DNA of 64,000 bases, taken from NCBI GenBank assembly GCA_029259745.1, contig JAJDEO010000029.1, positions 1-64,000 on the forward strand, given 5' to 3'. This DNA is from Planctomycetota bacterium (GTDB taxonomy: Bacteria > Planctomycetota > B15-G4). The notes beneath the pieces were generated by a model. It ran no database searches, had not been told where the DNA came from, and worked only from the letters and a program-made list of their open reading frames with translations. Positions 29,122 to 37,959 of this stretch are shown here, piece by piece (positions within the stretch are counted from its first letter, which is position 1; each line of letters begins with the position of its first letter). Made by a program: the position numbers and the translations under genes.

Positions 29122-29441
29122 TGGCACGCGTCCCGAAGAGCCTCGGCCAAGACGGCCCCGACACGCTCGTGATCACGTGGAACGACGGGGAGGTGTGCCG
29201 CTACAACGTGCGCGTTCTGCGCCTGTCCTGCCCCTGCGCCGAGTGCGTCGACGAGTGGACCGGCGAGGATCGCCTCGACCCCAACAGCGTGCCGCAAACC
29301 GTGCGTCCCGTGCGGATCGACCAGGTGGGGCGCTATGCCCTCAACATCGTCTGGTCGGATGGTCACTCCACGGGCATCTACACGTTCGATAGTCTGGCGG
29401 ACATGTGTCAGCGCAGGCAGTCCCCGGAGACCAGTTCATGA
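29121..29441 (+). CDS. DUF971 (GBBH-like N-terminal) domain protein
   Basis: This is a 106-residue protein that is essentially one DUF971 domain: [34 protein letters not shown] with three clustered cysteines, and [21 protein letters not shown]. It starts within the mrp stop (TGATG) and ends overlapping the glyA start (ATGA). DUF971 proteins are often encoded beside mrp and are suspected to work in Fe-S maturation; the cysteine cluster could bind a metal. No activity is proven. Confidence 0.9.
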   Translation: MARVPKSLGQDGPDTLVITWNDGEVCRYNVRVLRLSCPCAECVDEWTGEDRLDPNSVPQTVRPVRIDQVGRYALNIVWSDGHSTGIYTFDSLADMCQRRQSPETSS

Positions 29442-30700
29442 CGTCCACCGACATCACTCGCTCGGAGATCGAGGGGCTCGACCCCGAGGTCTACGCGGCC
29501 ATCGAAGCCGAGAATCACCGTCAGCAGGACGAGCTCGAGCTCATCGCGTCGGAGAACATCACGTCGCGTGCCGTGCGGGAGGCCTGTGGATCGCGCCTCA
29601 CGAACAAGTACGCCGAAGGCTATCCCGGGCGTCGTTACTACGGCGGCTGTGAGCACGTCGACACGGTGGAGCGTCTCGCGATCAACCGCGCCAAGGCGCT
29701 CTTCGGCGCCGAGCGAGCCAACGTGCAGCCGCACTCGGGGAGCCAGGCGAACATGGGCGCGCTCATGTCGCTGCTCGAGCCCGGCGACACGTTCCTCGCC
29801 ATGGACCTCGCCCACGGCGGTCACCTCACGCACGGTCACCCGCTGAACTTCTCGGGCAAGCTCTACAAGCCCGTGTTCTACGGCGTCGAGCGCGAGACCG
29901 AACGCATCGACATGGACGTCGTCGCGCAGCTCGCGCGCGACAACAAACCCAAGCTCGTCATGGCCGGCGCGAGTGCCTACTCGCGACACATCGACTTCGA
30001 ACGGTTCCGTGAGATCGCCGACGAAGTGGGCGCCGTATTCATGGTGGACATGGCGCACATCGCCGGGCTCGTCGCCGCCGACCTGCACCCGTCGCCGGTG
30101 CCGCACGCCGACGTGGTCACGCTCACCACGCACAAGAGCCTGCGCGGACCGCGCGGCGGAATGATCCTGTCGCGCAAGGAGTTCTCGAAGGGCTTCAACT
30201 CGCGCGTCTTCCCGGGCATCCAGGGCGGACCGTTGATGCACGTCATCGCCGGCAAGGCGATCGCGTTGCACGAAGCCGCGCAGCCGAGCTTCCGCGACTA
30301 CCAGCAGCGCGTGCTCGACAGCGCCGTCGCGCTGGGTCGCACGCTCGACGAGCGCGGACTGCGGCTCGTCTCGGGCGGCACCGACAACCACCTGTTGCTC
30401 GTCGACGTCGGGAGCAAGGGACTCTCCGGTGCGCAAGCCGAAGAGGCGCTCGGCCACGCGAAGATCACCGTCAACAAGAACATGATTCCGTTCGACGAGC
30501 GCCCGCCGATGGAAGCCTCCGGCATCCGCCTCGGCACGCCGGCCCTCTGCACGCGTGGCTTCGGCCCCGCTGAACTCGTGCGCGTGGGCAACCTCATCGC
30601 CGACATCATCGAGGCGCCGGAGGACGAAGGTGTGCGCGCGGAGGTTCGTGCGGCGGTCACCGAACTCACCGACGCCCATCCCCTCGAAGCGATCGGATAA
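29438..30700 (+). CDS. glyA: Serine hydroxymethyltransferase
   Basis: GlyA converts serine plus THF into glycine and methylene-THF, the main source of one-carbon units. It is 420 residues with [40 protein letters not shown] and the PLP lysine K233 in [17 protein letters not shown] stands seven bases before ATG 29438, which overlaps the DUF971 stop. The exonuclease gene follows after four bases. It links logically to the folate-using purN and methyl-cycle genes elsewhere in the window, though not in one operon. Confidence 0.97.
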   Translation: MTSTDITRSEIEGLDPEVYAAIEAENHRQQDELELIASENITSRAVREACGSRLTNKYAEGYPGRRYYGGCEHVDTVERLAINRAKALFGAERANVQPHSGSQANMGALMSLLEPGDTFLAMDLAHGGHLTHGHPLNFSGKLYKPVFYGVERETERIDMDVVAQLARDNKPKLVMAGASAYSRHIDFERFREIADEVGAVFMVDMAHIAGLVAADLHPSPVPHADVVTLTTHKSLRGPRGGMILSRKEFSKGFNSRVFPGIQGGPLMHVIAGKAIALHEAAQPSFRDYQQRVLDSAVALGRTLDERGLRLVSGGTDNHLLLVDVGSKGLSGAQAEEALGHAKITVNKNMIPFDERPPMEASGIRLGTPALCTRGFGPAELVRVGNLIADIIEAPEDEGVRAEVRAAVTELTDAHPLEAIG

Positions 30701-30704
30701 CGGG

Positions 30705-31412
30705 ATGCCAGGCGACGATTACGTCGTCGACATCGAGACCGTCGGCAGTAACTGGTCCGACCTCGACGACAAGACGCAGAAGGCGCTCGAGAAGCGCGGT
30801 CGCAACGATGCCGAGCGCGAGGGTGTCTCGCAGCGGCTCGGCCTCTGGCCGGGCACGGGGCGCGTGATCGTGATCGGCATGCTGAACGTCACGAAGGGCG
30901 TCGGCGGCGTGTTCGTCGAGGGCGAGTCGAAGGGCTGGCACGAGGGCGGTGCCGACGGCTTCAAGCGCTTCGATGGCACCGAGCCGGAGATGCTCGCGGC
31001 CTTCTGGGAGTTCGTCCGCGACGCCCGGCCGCGTCGGATCATCACCTACAACGGCCGCATGTTCGACGGCCCGTACCTCATGATCCGCTCGGCGCTGGCA
31101 GGCATCGCGCCGACGATGAACCTCGCCGGCTACCGCTACTCGATCACGCCGCACTGCGACCTGCAGGAGATCCTCACCTTCCAGGGCGCCTCGCGCGACA
31201 TTTTCAGCCTCGACTACTGGTGCCGACGCTTCGGGATCACGTCCCCGAAAGACGACGGCATCGACGGCAGCCAGGTCCAGGCCGCCTACGACGACGGCCG
31301 CATCGAAGAGATCGCGTCCTACTGCATCCGGGACATCGTCGCGACAGGCGAACTCTACAAGCGCCTCGAAGACACACTCATCCCGCTGTTCGAGAAGAAG
31401 CGCAGCTACTGA
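30705..31412 (+). CDS. Predicted 3'-5' exonuclease (RNase H-like, DnaQ superfamily)
   Basis: The 235-residue protein has the exonuclease motifs in order: DIE (D9, E11) in YVVDIETVG, TYNGRMFDGPYL in the middle and YCIRDIVATGELY near the C-terminus. This is the DEDD layout of the DNA polymerase B exonuclease-like families (PF10108/PF13482). There are no polymerase or helicase domains, so it is a stand-alone nuclease. It lies four bases after glyA and convergent with the small basic protein. Substrate (DNA or RNA) cannot be told. A GTG or upstream start is not needed; ATG 30705 gives motif I at the expected distance. Confidence 0.83.
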   Translation: MPGDDYVVDIETVGSNWSDLDDKTQKALEKRGRNDAEREGVSQRLGLWPGTGRVIVIGMLNVTKGVGGVFVEGESKGWHEGGADGFKRFDGTEPEMLAAFWEFVRDARPRRIITYNGRMFDGPYLMIRSALAGIAPTMNLAGYRYSITPHCDLQEILTFQGASRDIFSLDYWCRRFGITSPKDDGIDGSQVQAAYDDGRIEEIASYCIRDIVATGELYKRLEDTLIPLFEKKRSY

Positions 31413-31418
31413 AGGCGC

Positions 31419-31745
31419 TCAGCTCCCCGACGAGTCGCCGTCCGCGGCCTTCTTCGAGGCCTTCACGGCTTCGACCTGCAGCGGGTGCATCCAGCCGATC
31501 GAGCGGATCACCTCGAGCACCTCCGTCCACGTCGGGAAGGTCTTGCCGGTCTGGCGCTTGTACTTGTCCATCGCGCGCAGGAACTCGACACGCTCGAGCT
31601 CGAGCTGCTGGAGGTCGACTCCCTCACCTTCCTTCGGGCTGCGGCGCTTGGCCGAGCGTGACGACGTTCGCGTGGGAGCCGACTTCTTGGTCTTCGACTT
31701 TGCAGTCGGCTTCTTGTTGTCGGTTGTCGTCTTGGCGGACGCCAT
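31419..31745 (-). CDS. Small basic protein with conserved C-terminal helix domain
   Basis: This is a 108-residue protein with a Lys/Ser/Thr-rich disordered N-terminus ([19 protein letters not shown]) and a folded ~45-residue C-terminal helix region, [20 protein letters not shown], then [17 protein letters not shown] have seen the '[31 protein letters not shown]' type of ending in planctomycete proteins, where it is unnamed. ATG 31745 is preceded by GAGGAG (7-base spacer), better than ATG 31769 upstream. It is the last gene of the purC-purE-mtnA minus-strand run, 30 bases after mtnA. It may bind nucleic acid; the function is unknown. Confidence 0.7.
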   Translation of the reverse strand: MASAKTTTDNKKPTAKSKTKKSAPTRTSSRSAKRRSPKEGEGVDLQQLELERVEFLRAMDKYKRQTGKTFPTWTEVLEVIRSIGWMHPLQVEAVKASKKAADGDSSGS

Positions 31746-31775
31746 CGGAGAGCTCCTCGGTCTGGACATGCTGTG

Positions 31776-32864
31776 TCAGACTCTCTCTTCGGCAATCACT
31801 CCGTTCTCGATGAAGTGCTTTCTGACCTTTTCGGTATCCGGGTTCTCGATGACACCGAACTCCGTGACGATCCCGGCGATGTTCTCATGCGGCGTGACGT
31901 CGAAGGCCGGGTTGTAGACCTTCACGTCAGCCGGGGCGTTGATGCCGGAGTAGCCGCGGCGGATCTCGTCGGGATCGCGCTGTTCGATCGGGATCAGGCT
32001 GCCGTCGGCGAGCGTCATGTCGAACGTCGACGTCGGCGCAACAACGTAGAAGGGCACGCCGTGCGCTTTGGCGAGCACCGACACCGAGTACGTGCCGATC
32101 TTGTTGCATGCATCGCCGTTGGCCGCGATGCGGTCGGAGCCGACGAAGACCTTGTGGATGCGGCCTTCCTTCATGACCTGCCCGGCCATGTTGTCGCAGA
32201 TCAACGTGACGTCGATGCCGCGGTTGTGCAGCTCCCAAGCCGTGAGCCGGCTGCCCTGGTTCAGCGGACGCGTCTCGTCGGCAAAGACGCTGAACTCCTT
32301 GCCGGCTTCCTGAGCGGCGAAGAACACAGCCAGCGCCGTGCCGTAGTCGGCCGTCGCGAGCCCGCCGGCGTTGCAGTGTGTCAGCGCAGCTTCACCGGGT
32401 GCGAGCAGCGGGTGACCGTGCTTGCCGAGCGCGCGGCAGATCGCGCGGTCCTCGTTCCAGATCGTGATCGCCTCGTCGAGCAGGTGCTGCTTGAGGTCGG
32501 GCACGGACATGTCGGCCGGCGTGGCATGCGCCACGCGCGTCATGCGGTCGAGTCCCCAGAAGAGATTCACGGCCGTCGGGCGCGACGTCGCCAGGTAGTC
32601 GGTGGTGGCCTCGAGGTCCTCGAGAAACGCCGCGCGATCGGAGGCCGCGCTGCTGCGGATCCCGAGCACGGTGCCGATCGCGGCCGAGACTCCGATCGCC
32701 GGCGCACCGCGCACGGCGAGACGCTTGATCGCGTCCCACATCTCCTCCTGCGTCGTGACGTCGATGATCTCGAGCGTGCCGGGCAACTTCGTCTGCTCGA
32801 TCATCTTGCAGACGCCGTCGAGGCCGCCTTCCCACCAGAGGGTGCGCGTTTCCTGTTGCGTCAT
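31776..32864 (-). CDS. mtnA: S-methyl-5-thioribose-1-phosphate isomerase
   Basis: MtnA isomerises MTR-1-P to MTRu-1-P in methionine salvage. It is 362 residues; RGAPAIGVSAA near residue 52, the catalytic C164 in LTHCNAGGLAT, ETRPLNQGSRL, and D244 in VGSDRIAANGD are the family's signature and active-site residues. ATG 32864 is set by length and conservation; the frame is open upstream only as a shadow of purE. No other mtn genes are visible. A related eIF-2B-like sugar isomerase is less likely given the full motif set. Confidence 0.94.
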   Translation of the reverse strand: MTQQETRTLWWEGGLDGVCKMIEQTKLPGTLEIIDVTTQEEMWDAIKRLAVRGAPAIGVSAAIGTVLGIRSSAASDRAAFLEDLEATTDYLATSRPTAVNLFWGLDRMTRVAHATPADMSVPDLKQHLLDEAITIWNEDRAICRALGKHGHPLLAPGEAALTHCNAGGLATADYGTALAVFFAAQEAGKEFSVFADETRPLNQGSRLTAWELHNRGIDVTLICDNMAGQVMKEGRIHKVFVGSDRIAANGDACNKIGTYSVSVLAKAHGVPFYVVAPTSTFDMTLADGSLIPIEQRDPDEIRRGYSGINAPADVKVYNPAFDVTPHENIAGIVTEFGVIENPDTEKVRKHFIENGVIAEERV

Positions 32865-32913
32865 GTCGTTCGCCGGGAGCTTGTGTGCAGGGGAGAGTAG
32901 GGGGAGGAGACGG

Positions 32914-33414
32914 TCAGACCGAGGCGCGAACCGCGGCGTCCTTCTTGCGGACACCTTCGGCCATCTTCTCGCGGTAGGTGGAGAGAGCCTCGGCCACACG
33001 TGTGTCCGAGACTCCGAGAATCGCAGCCGCAAAGAGGCCGGCGTTCTTGCCGCCGCCCTTGTTCGAGCCCATCGTGCCGACCGGGATGCCGCCGGGCATC
33101 TGCGCGATCGACAGCAGCGAATCGAGGCCACCCGAGAGGTTGCTCGGCACGGGCACACCGACGACGGGCAGCGTCGTGCGCGCGGCCACAACGCCCGGCA
33201 GGTGCGCGGCGCCACCGGCCACGGCACAGATCACCTTGACGCCGTCACTGCGCGCGCTCGAGACCACCGCCTCGACGTCGTCGGGCGTACGGTGCGCGGA
33301 CATGATGCGCACGTCGTAGCCGATATCGAGAGCGCGTAGGGCTTCGAGACCAGGCTCGATGTGCGGGAGGTCGCTGTCACTCCCGAGAATCCACAGTACG
33401 GGTGATGCGGTCAT
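32914..33414 (-). CDS. purE: N5-carboxyaminoimidazole ribonucleotide mutase
   Basis: PurE moves the carboxylate from N5 to C4 in purine synthesis. It is 166 residues, with GSDSDLPHIE, MSAHRTPDDVE, AVAGGAAHLPGVVA and LSIAQMPGGIPVGT, the class I PurE signature. The ATG lies two bases after the purC stop, and mtnA is 49 bases downstream on the same strand. purK is not in the window; whether a separate PurK exists cannot be seen here. Confidence 0.96.
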   Translation of the reverse strand: MTASPVLWILGSDSDLPHIEPGLEALRALDIGYDVRIMSAHRTPDDVEAVVSSARSDGVKVICAVAGGAAHLPGVVAARTTLPVVGVPVPSNLSGGLDSLLSIAQMPGGIPVGTMGSNKGGGKNAGLFAAAILGVSDTRVAEALSTYREKMAEGVRKKDAAVRASV

Positions 33415-33416
33415 GG

Positions 33417-34289
33417 TCAGGATCCGAGAAGGCGCTTGGCGATGTCGCGGTAGCGTTCCATCGCACGATCGAGGATTTCCACCGGCAGCTCGGGCGCCGG
33501 CGGTGTCTTGTTCCAGCCCGTCGCGACGAGTGCATCGCGAACGATCTGCTTGTCGAACGAGTTCTGCCCGCGACCGGGCTCGTACTCGTCGGCCGGCCAG
33601 TAGCGCGACGAGTCCGGCGTGAAGAGTTCGTCGATGATCAGCAGCTCGTCGCCGATCGTGCCGAACTCGAACTTCGTGTCGGCCAAAAGGATGCCGCGCT
33701 CGGCGCAGAAGGCCGCCGCTTCGCGGTAGAGGTCGAGCGAGAGCTTGCCGGCCTTCGCCGCGACCTCGGAGCCCACGACGTCGTCGAGTTCAGCCAGCGT
33801 GAGGTTCTCGTCGTGCTCGCCGACGGGGGCCTTCGTGGTAGGCGTAAGAATCGGCTCGGGAAGTCGGTCCGACTCGAGGAGTCCTTCGGGCAGCTCGATC
33901 CCGCAGACCGTGCCGGACTTCTGGTACTCCTTCCAACCCGACCCGGCCAGGTAGCCGCGCACGATGAACTCGGCCTTCACCGGCACGGCGCGACGCACGA
34001 GCATCGAGCGCCCCGCGAGCGTCTCGCGGTGGGCCTGCACGGCTTCGGGCATCGCATCGATGTCCGACGTGATGACGTGATTCGGGATGATCCCGGCGGT
34101 CTTGTCGAACCAGAACTGGCTGACGCGCGTGAGCACGACGCCCTTGCCCGCGAGAAGCTGGGGCAGCACGACATCGAAGGCACTGAGGCGGTCGCTTGCG
34201 ACGAGCAGCATCTGGTCGTCGCCGATCGCGTAGATATCGCGCACCTTGCCGCGGTGAAGCAGCTCGAGGCCGCTGAGTGTTGCCGTCAT
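33417..34289 (-). CDS. purC: Phosphoribosylaminoimidazole-succinocarboxamide synthase (SAICAR synthetase)
   Basis: PurC joins CAIR and aspartate using ATP. It is a 290-residue long-form enzyme: HRGKVRDIY, LLVASDRLSAFDVVLP, VKAEFIVRGYLAGSGW, LADTKFEFG and the DELFTPDSSRYW block are conserved. ATG 34289 has a strong SD, GGAGGAGAA, seven bases upstream, which excludes the longer in-frame start at 34367. It heads the purC-purE-mtnA-small protein run and is divergent from galE. Confidence 0.96.
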   Translation of the reverse strand: MTATLSGLELLHRGKVRDIYAIGDDQMLLVASDRLSAFDVVLPQLLAGKGVVLTRVSQFWFDKTAGIIPNHVITSDIDAMPEAVQAHRETLAGRSMLVRRAVPVKAEFIVRGYLAGSGWKEYQKSGTVCGIELPEGLLESDRLPEPILTPTTKAPVGEHDENLTLAELDDVVGSEVAAKAGKLSLDLYREAAAFCAERGILLADTKFEFGTIGDELLIIDELFTPDSSRYWPADEYEPGRGQNSFDKQIVRDALVATGWNKTPPAPELPVEILDRAMERYRDIAKRLLGS

Positions 34290-34609
34290 CACTTCTCCTC
34301 CAACCTGGGGGACACGGGGGTGGCCCAGAAGATAAGACCCCGGTGAGGTCGCTGCCAGCGGAACCACGGGCGCATCGCGAGGCGAACGCGTTTCGTGTCT
34401 GCGTCGCGCCGCGCGGAGGACACCGGAGCGCCAGAAGACGCGCAGATCGTCGCATCGAGTCGCGCTCGCGCGCAGACGGGCCTCGCGCGAGCTGTGCGGG
34501 CCATCGCCCCGTTTCTTCGGCGGGCGGGAGTCCCTATCGTTGGGCCGGCCTCGCCGCCCCGCACGGCGAGGCGCCTCGGACTTCCATCCGTGCGGGTTGG
34601 AACGTGCAG
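34290..34609. other. purC-galE divergent intergenic region
   Basis: These 320 GC-rich bases separate divergent purC and galE. I see no gene and no clear promoter hexamers. The purC SD lies at its left edge. Frames open through it have no family-like sequence. Confidence 0.35.
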
Positions 34610-35575
34610 ATGCTCTTGGCCACCGGCGGCGCCGGATACATCGGAAGCCACACTGTGCGAGCGCTGAGCGCGGCCGGCCAAGACGTCGTGGTCTACGACG
34701 ATCTGTCCGAGGGACACCGCGACGCCGTGCTCGACGCCCCGCTCGTCATCGGCGACATCCTCGACACCGAGCTGCTCGAGCGCACGCTGCGTGACTACGG
34801 CGTCACGGCCGTGCTGCACTTCGCCGCGCGCTGCTACGTCGGCGAGTCGATGGAGAAGCCGCAGCTCTACTGGCGCATCAACCGCGATGGCACGCGCTCG
34901 CTGCTCGACGCGATGGCTCGCGCCGGCGTTCCGAACCTCGTCTTCTCATCGACCTGCGCCGTCTATGGCGAGCCCGACCGGCTCCCGATGACCGAAGACC
35001 TGCCGCACCGCCCCGTGAATGTCTACGGCGAGACGAAGTCGGCGATGGAGTCCGAGATCCGCGCCGCGCCCGGCCTGCGCTCGGTGATCTTCCGCTACTT
35101 CAATGCTGCCGGGGCCTCCGAAGACGGCGTGCTCGGCGAGCGCCACGACCCCGAGACACACCTGATCCCGTTGGCGCTCATGGCCCAGCGCGACGGCGGA
35201 CAGCTGTCGATCCACGGCGGTGATTACGACACGCCCGACGGCACGTGCATCCGCGACTACGTCCACGTCTGCGACCTCGCCGACGCCCACGTGCTCGCCG
35301 CCAAGCACCTGCTCGCCGGCGGCGAGTCGCTCACCGCCAACCTCGGCTACGGCCGCGGCTACTCCGTGCGCGAGGTCATCGACGCCATCGAACGAGTCAC
35401 GGGCGAGCCGGTGCCGCACGTGGTCGGGCCGCGCCGCCCCGGCGACCCGCCGCAGCTCTTCGCCGAGGCCGACCGCGCGCGCTCGGTGCTGGGCTGGAAC
35501 CCGACGCGCAACGATCTCGATCTCATCGTCGAGCATGCGTGGAAGACGCTGACACCGGCTCCGCGCACTCCGTGA
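34610..35575 (+). CDS. galE: UDP-glucose 4-epimerase
   Basis: This is a 321-residue SDR-extended enzyme interconverting UDP-glucose and UDP-galactose. It has TGGAGYIGSH at the N-terminus, the catalytic FSSTCAVYG serine and YGETKSAME (Tyr-xxx-Lys), and RYFNAAGA; PETHLIPLAL and GTCIRDYVHVCDLADAH are typical of GalE. The start is ATG 34610 or GTG 34604 (two residues longer); neither has a strong SD. The stop overlaps the MBL gene's GTG, beginning a chain of coupled genes that runs to XPB. It likely serves cell-surface polysaccharide synthesis. Confidence 0.94.
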   Translation: MLLATGGAGYIGSHTVRALSAAGQDVVVYDDLSEGHRDAVLDAPLVIGDILDTELLERTLRDYGVTAVLHFAARCYVGESMEKPQLYWRINRDGTRSLLDAMARAGVPNLVFSSTCAVYGEPDRLPMTEDLPHRPVNVYGETKSAMESEIRAAPGLRSVIFRYFNAAGASEDGVLGERHDPETHLIPLALMAQRDGGQLSIHGGDYDTPDGTCIRDYVHVCDLADAHVLAAKHLLAGGESLTANLGYGRGYSVREVIDAIERVTGEPVPHVVGPRRPGDPPQLFAEADRARSVLGWNPTRNDLDLIVEHAWKTLTPAPRTP

Positions 35576-36360
35576 GTCGCCCGGCGCTCGTCGTGCTCGG
35601 CAGCGGCACCGCCGTCCCGCGCCGGGACCGCGGCACGAGCTGCTACATCGTCGCTGCCGGCGACGCGGCCTTCCTCATCGACCTCGGACCCGGCGCCCTG
35701 CATCGTGCGGCCTGCGCCGGCTACGACCTCGATGCCCTCGACGCGATCCTCGTCACCCACATCCATCCCGACCACTGCACCGACCTCATCTCGCTGCAGT
35801 TCGCGCTGCGCAACCCCGGCCCGCGCGCCGGGCGCGAGCCGCTCGGCGTCTGGGGCCACTCCAGCGTCGAGGACCAGGCTCGCCGCTTCCGAGAGGCCTT
35901 CCCCGGCTGGCTCGACGCGCCGCCCGGCCGCTGGGACTTCCACGCCGTCACGCCCCAGGCGGGGAGCCTCTGGCATGGCACGCTGCCCGGCGGCCATCGG
36001 CTCGTGGCCGGCTGTGTCGCCCATCACGCCTCGTCGGTGGGCTATCGGCTCGAGCTGCGCGAGGGGCCGATCGTGGCCTTCAGCGGGGATGCCACCGAGG
36101 GTGGCGATCTCGTCGAGCTGGCTCGAGGCGCGGATGTCTTCGTGCTCGAGGCGGCCGGCAGCGACCGCGACCCCATCGAGGGGCACCTCACGCCGCGCCG
36201 CGCAGGTGCTCTCGCGCGCGCCGCGGGCGTCGGCCGGCTCGTCCTGACACACTTCTATCCCGACGTGCTGAACGACCCGATCGCCGCCCAGGCCCGAGAA
36301 ACCTTTGAAGGCCCGATCACACTCGCTCAAGATGGCTGGGTTCATCCTCTGATGTCGTGA
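35572..36360 (+). CDS. MBL-fold metallo-hydrolase (RNase Z-like)
   Basis: This is a 262-residue metallo-beta-lactamase-fold protein with zinc motif THIHPDHCTD, then AHHASS, AFSGDATEGG and LTHFYP, consistent with the RNase Z/ElaC-like branch that hydrolyses phosphodiesters or cyclic phosphates. It lacks the long flexible arm of true RNase Z, so a tRNA-processing role is uncertain. Its GTG overlaps the galE stop (GTGA), and its own stop overlaps the dacB start (GTGA), so translation is likely coupled. Confidence 0.82.
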   Translation: MSRPALVVLGSGTAVPRRDRGTSCYIVAAGDAAFLIDLGPGALHRAACAGYDLDALDAILVTHIHPDHCTDLISLQFALRNPGPRAGREPLGVWGHSSVEDQARRFREAFPGWLDAPPGRWDFHAVTPQAGSLWHGTLPGGHRLVAGCVAHHASSVGYRLELREGPIVAFSGDATEGGDLVELARGADVFVLEAAGSDRDPIEGHLTPRRAGALARAAGVGRLVLTHFYPDVLNDPIAAQARETFEGPITLAQDGWVHPLMS

Positions 36361-37958
36361 GGTCGATTGACGACTCGCGACACGCCATCCGGGATTCGTC
36401 GATGCCGTCCGTCTTTGTGAGCCTGCTCGTCGCTGTCGCCTTTGCGGCGCTGCCTTCCGCTGCGCAGGAGCTGCCCGAGGCCGCGGCCAAGACGCGCGGA
36501 GAACTCGAAGCGATCGCGCCGATCGCGTCCGCCGAGCGCCTGCCCACGGGCGTGCGGCCGTCTGCGGCAGCCGACGTCCTGGCGCGGCGCCTCGACGACG
36601 GTGCGCTGCGCGAACTCGCGATCGGATTCGCCGCCATCGACATCGCGAGCGGCGAGTGGTTGGCGCTCGAGAACGCCGATGCCGCGCTGATGCCGGCGAG
36701 CAACATGAAGGTGCTCACGACGGCGACGGCACTCGGCGTACTCGGCGCCGACCACGCCTTCACGACGCGCTTTCTCGCCGCCGCGCGCCCCGATCGCAAC
36801 GGCGTCGTGCGCGGCGACCTCACCGTGCTCGGTTCCGGCGACCCGACGCTGCGCAAGGATCTCCTCGTGCATGACGGCATCGGTGACCCCACGAGCGTCT
36901 TCGCCGACCTGCTCGTCGACGCCGGCGTCGTGCGCATCGAAGGCCGGCTCGTCCTCGATCCCGGCCCGTTCGACGACGAGTTCCTGCATCCCGAATGGGA
37001 GGCCGCCGACTTGCATCGTCCCTACGCGGCGCCCGTCGGAGGGCTGTCGCTGCACGGCAACTGCCTGGCGGTCGAGCTGGATGGCGGTGGCGCGCGTCCG
37101 CGTGCGCGCTGGAACGTCGTCACGCAGGGCTTCACGCTGCGCAACGAACTCGAGCGCGACAGTGGGGCGACCACGTACGAGGTCGGACTCGCGCGACCGA
37201 ACCGCGACGGCGCCGTGCGCGTCTACGGCCGGATCGGTCGCTCGATCACGCCGCGGACGCTGCGTGTTCCGGTCGTCGACCCGAACGAGTACTTCGGTGC
37301 GTGTCTCGCGCAGCGCCTCGAGCGCCGCGGGATCGGCATCGAGGGCAGCGTGGAGGTCGTCCGCGGCGCCGCGGCGGCACTCGACGAGCCCGTCGAACTG
37401 GCGCGCTTCGAATCACCGATCTCGCTGGCCATCGTGCGCACGAACAAAGAGAGCGACAACTCCGTCGCCGATCACCTCTTCAAGGCCGCCGGCGCGAAGC
37501 TCACAGGCACCGGGAGTTTCGCCAGCGGCGAGACGGCCATGGCGCGCTTCATCAGCCAGCAGCTCGGGCTCGATGCCGGCGGTCTCGTCGCCAAGGACGG
37601 CTCGGGACTGGCGCGCGGCAACCGCGCGACGGCCCGCATGCTGGCCAGGTGTCTGCGCGAGATGGCGGTCGCCGAAGGCCCCGCGCGGGCGACGTTCCTG
37701 CGCAGCTTTCCGATCTCGGGCGCCGACGGGTCGCTCCGCGAGCGCCTCTCGGAGATGCCGTACGCGGGATCGATTCGGGCCAAAACCGGATACATTCGCG
37801 GCGTCTTCGCCCTTTCGGGCTATGCCAGGACGTCCGCAGGGCGCTGGCTCGCGTTTGCCACGCTGTTCAACTGGGAGGGGCCCGGCGCCGTGCCCTCGAA
37901 CGCTTCGATGAAGCGCCATCTCGACGACGTCTGCCGCATTCTCGTCGACGAGTTCTGA
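36357..37958 (+). CDS. dacB: D-alanyl-D-alanine carboxypeptidase/endopeptidase (PBP4, peptidase S13)
   Basis: This penicillin-binding enzyme trims peptidoglycan side chains in the periplasm. It is 533 residues with a signal segment VSLLVAVAFAALPSAAQ, SxxK at S115 (PASNMKVLTT), SDN at about 366 and the KTG triad at 476 (AKTGYI); the lengthy insert between the first two motifs is the mark of PBP4. GTG 36357 overlaps the MBL stop; ATG 36402 is an alternative that would give a short signal peptide. It supports a peptidoglycan-containing wall in this organism. Confidence 0.93.
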   Translation: MRSIDDSRHAIRDSSMPSVFVSLLVAVAFAALPSAAQELPEAAAKTRGELEAIAPIASAERLPTGVRPSAAADVLARRLDDGALRELAIGFAAIDIASGEWLALENADAALMPASNMKVLTTATALGVLGADHAFTTRFLAAARPDRNGVVRGDLTVLGSGDPTLRKDLLVHDGIGDPTSVFADLLVDAGVVRIEGRLVLDPGPFDDEFLHPEWEAADLHRPYAAPVGGLSLHGNCLAVELDGGGARPRARWNVVTQGFTLRNELERDSGATTYEVGLARPNRDGAVRVYGRIGRSITPRTLRVPVVDPNEYFGACLAQRLERRGIGIEGSVEVVRGAAAALDEPVELARFESPISLAIVRTNKESDNSVADHLFKAAGAKLTGTGSFASGETAMARFISQQLGLDAGGLVAKDGSGLARGNRATARMLARCLREMAVAEGPARATFLRSFPISGADGSLRERLSEMPYAGSIRAKTGYIRGVFALSGYARTSAGRWLAFATLFNWEGPGAVPSNASMKRHLDDVCRILVDEF

Positions 37959-37959
37959 C

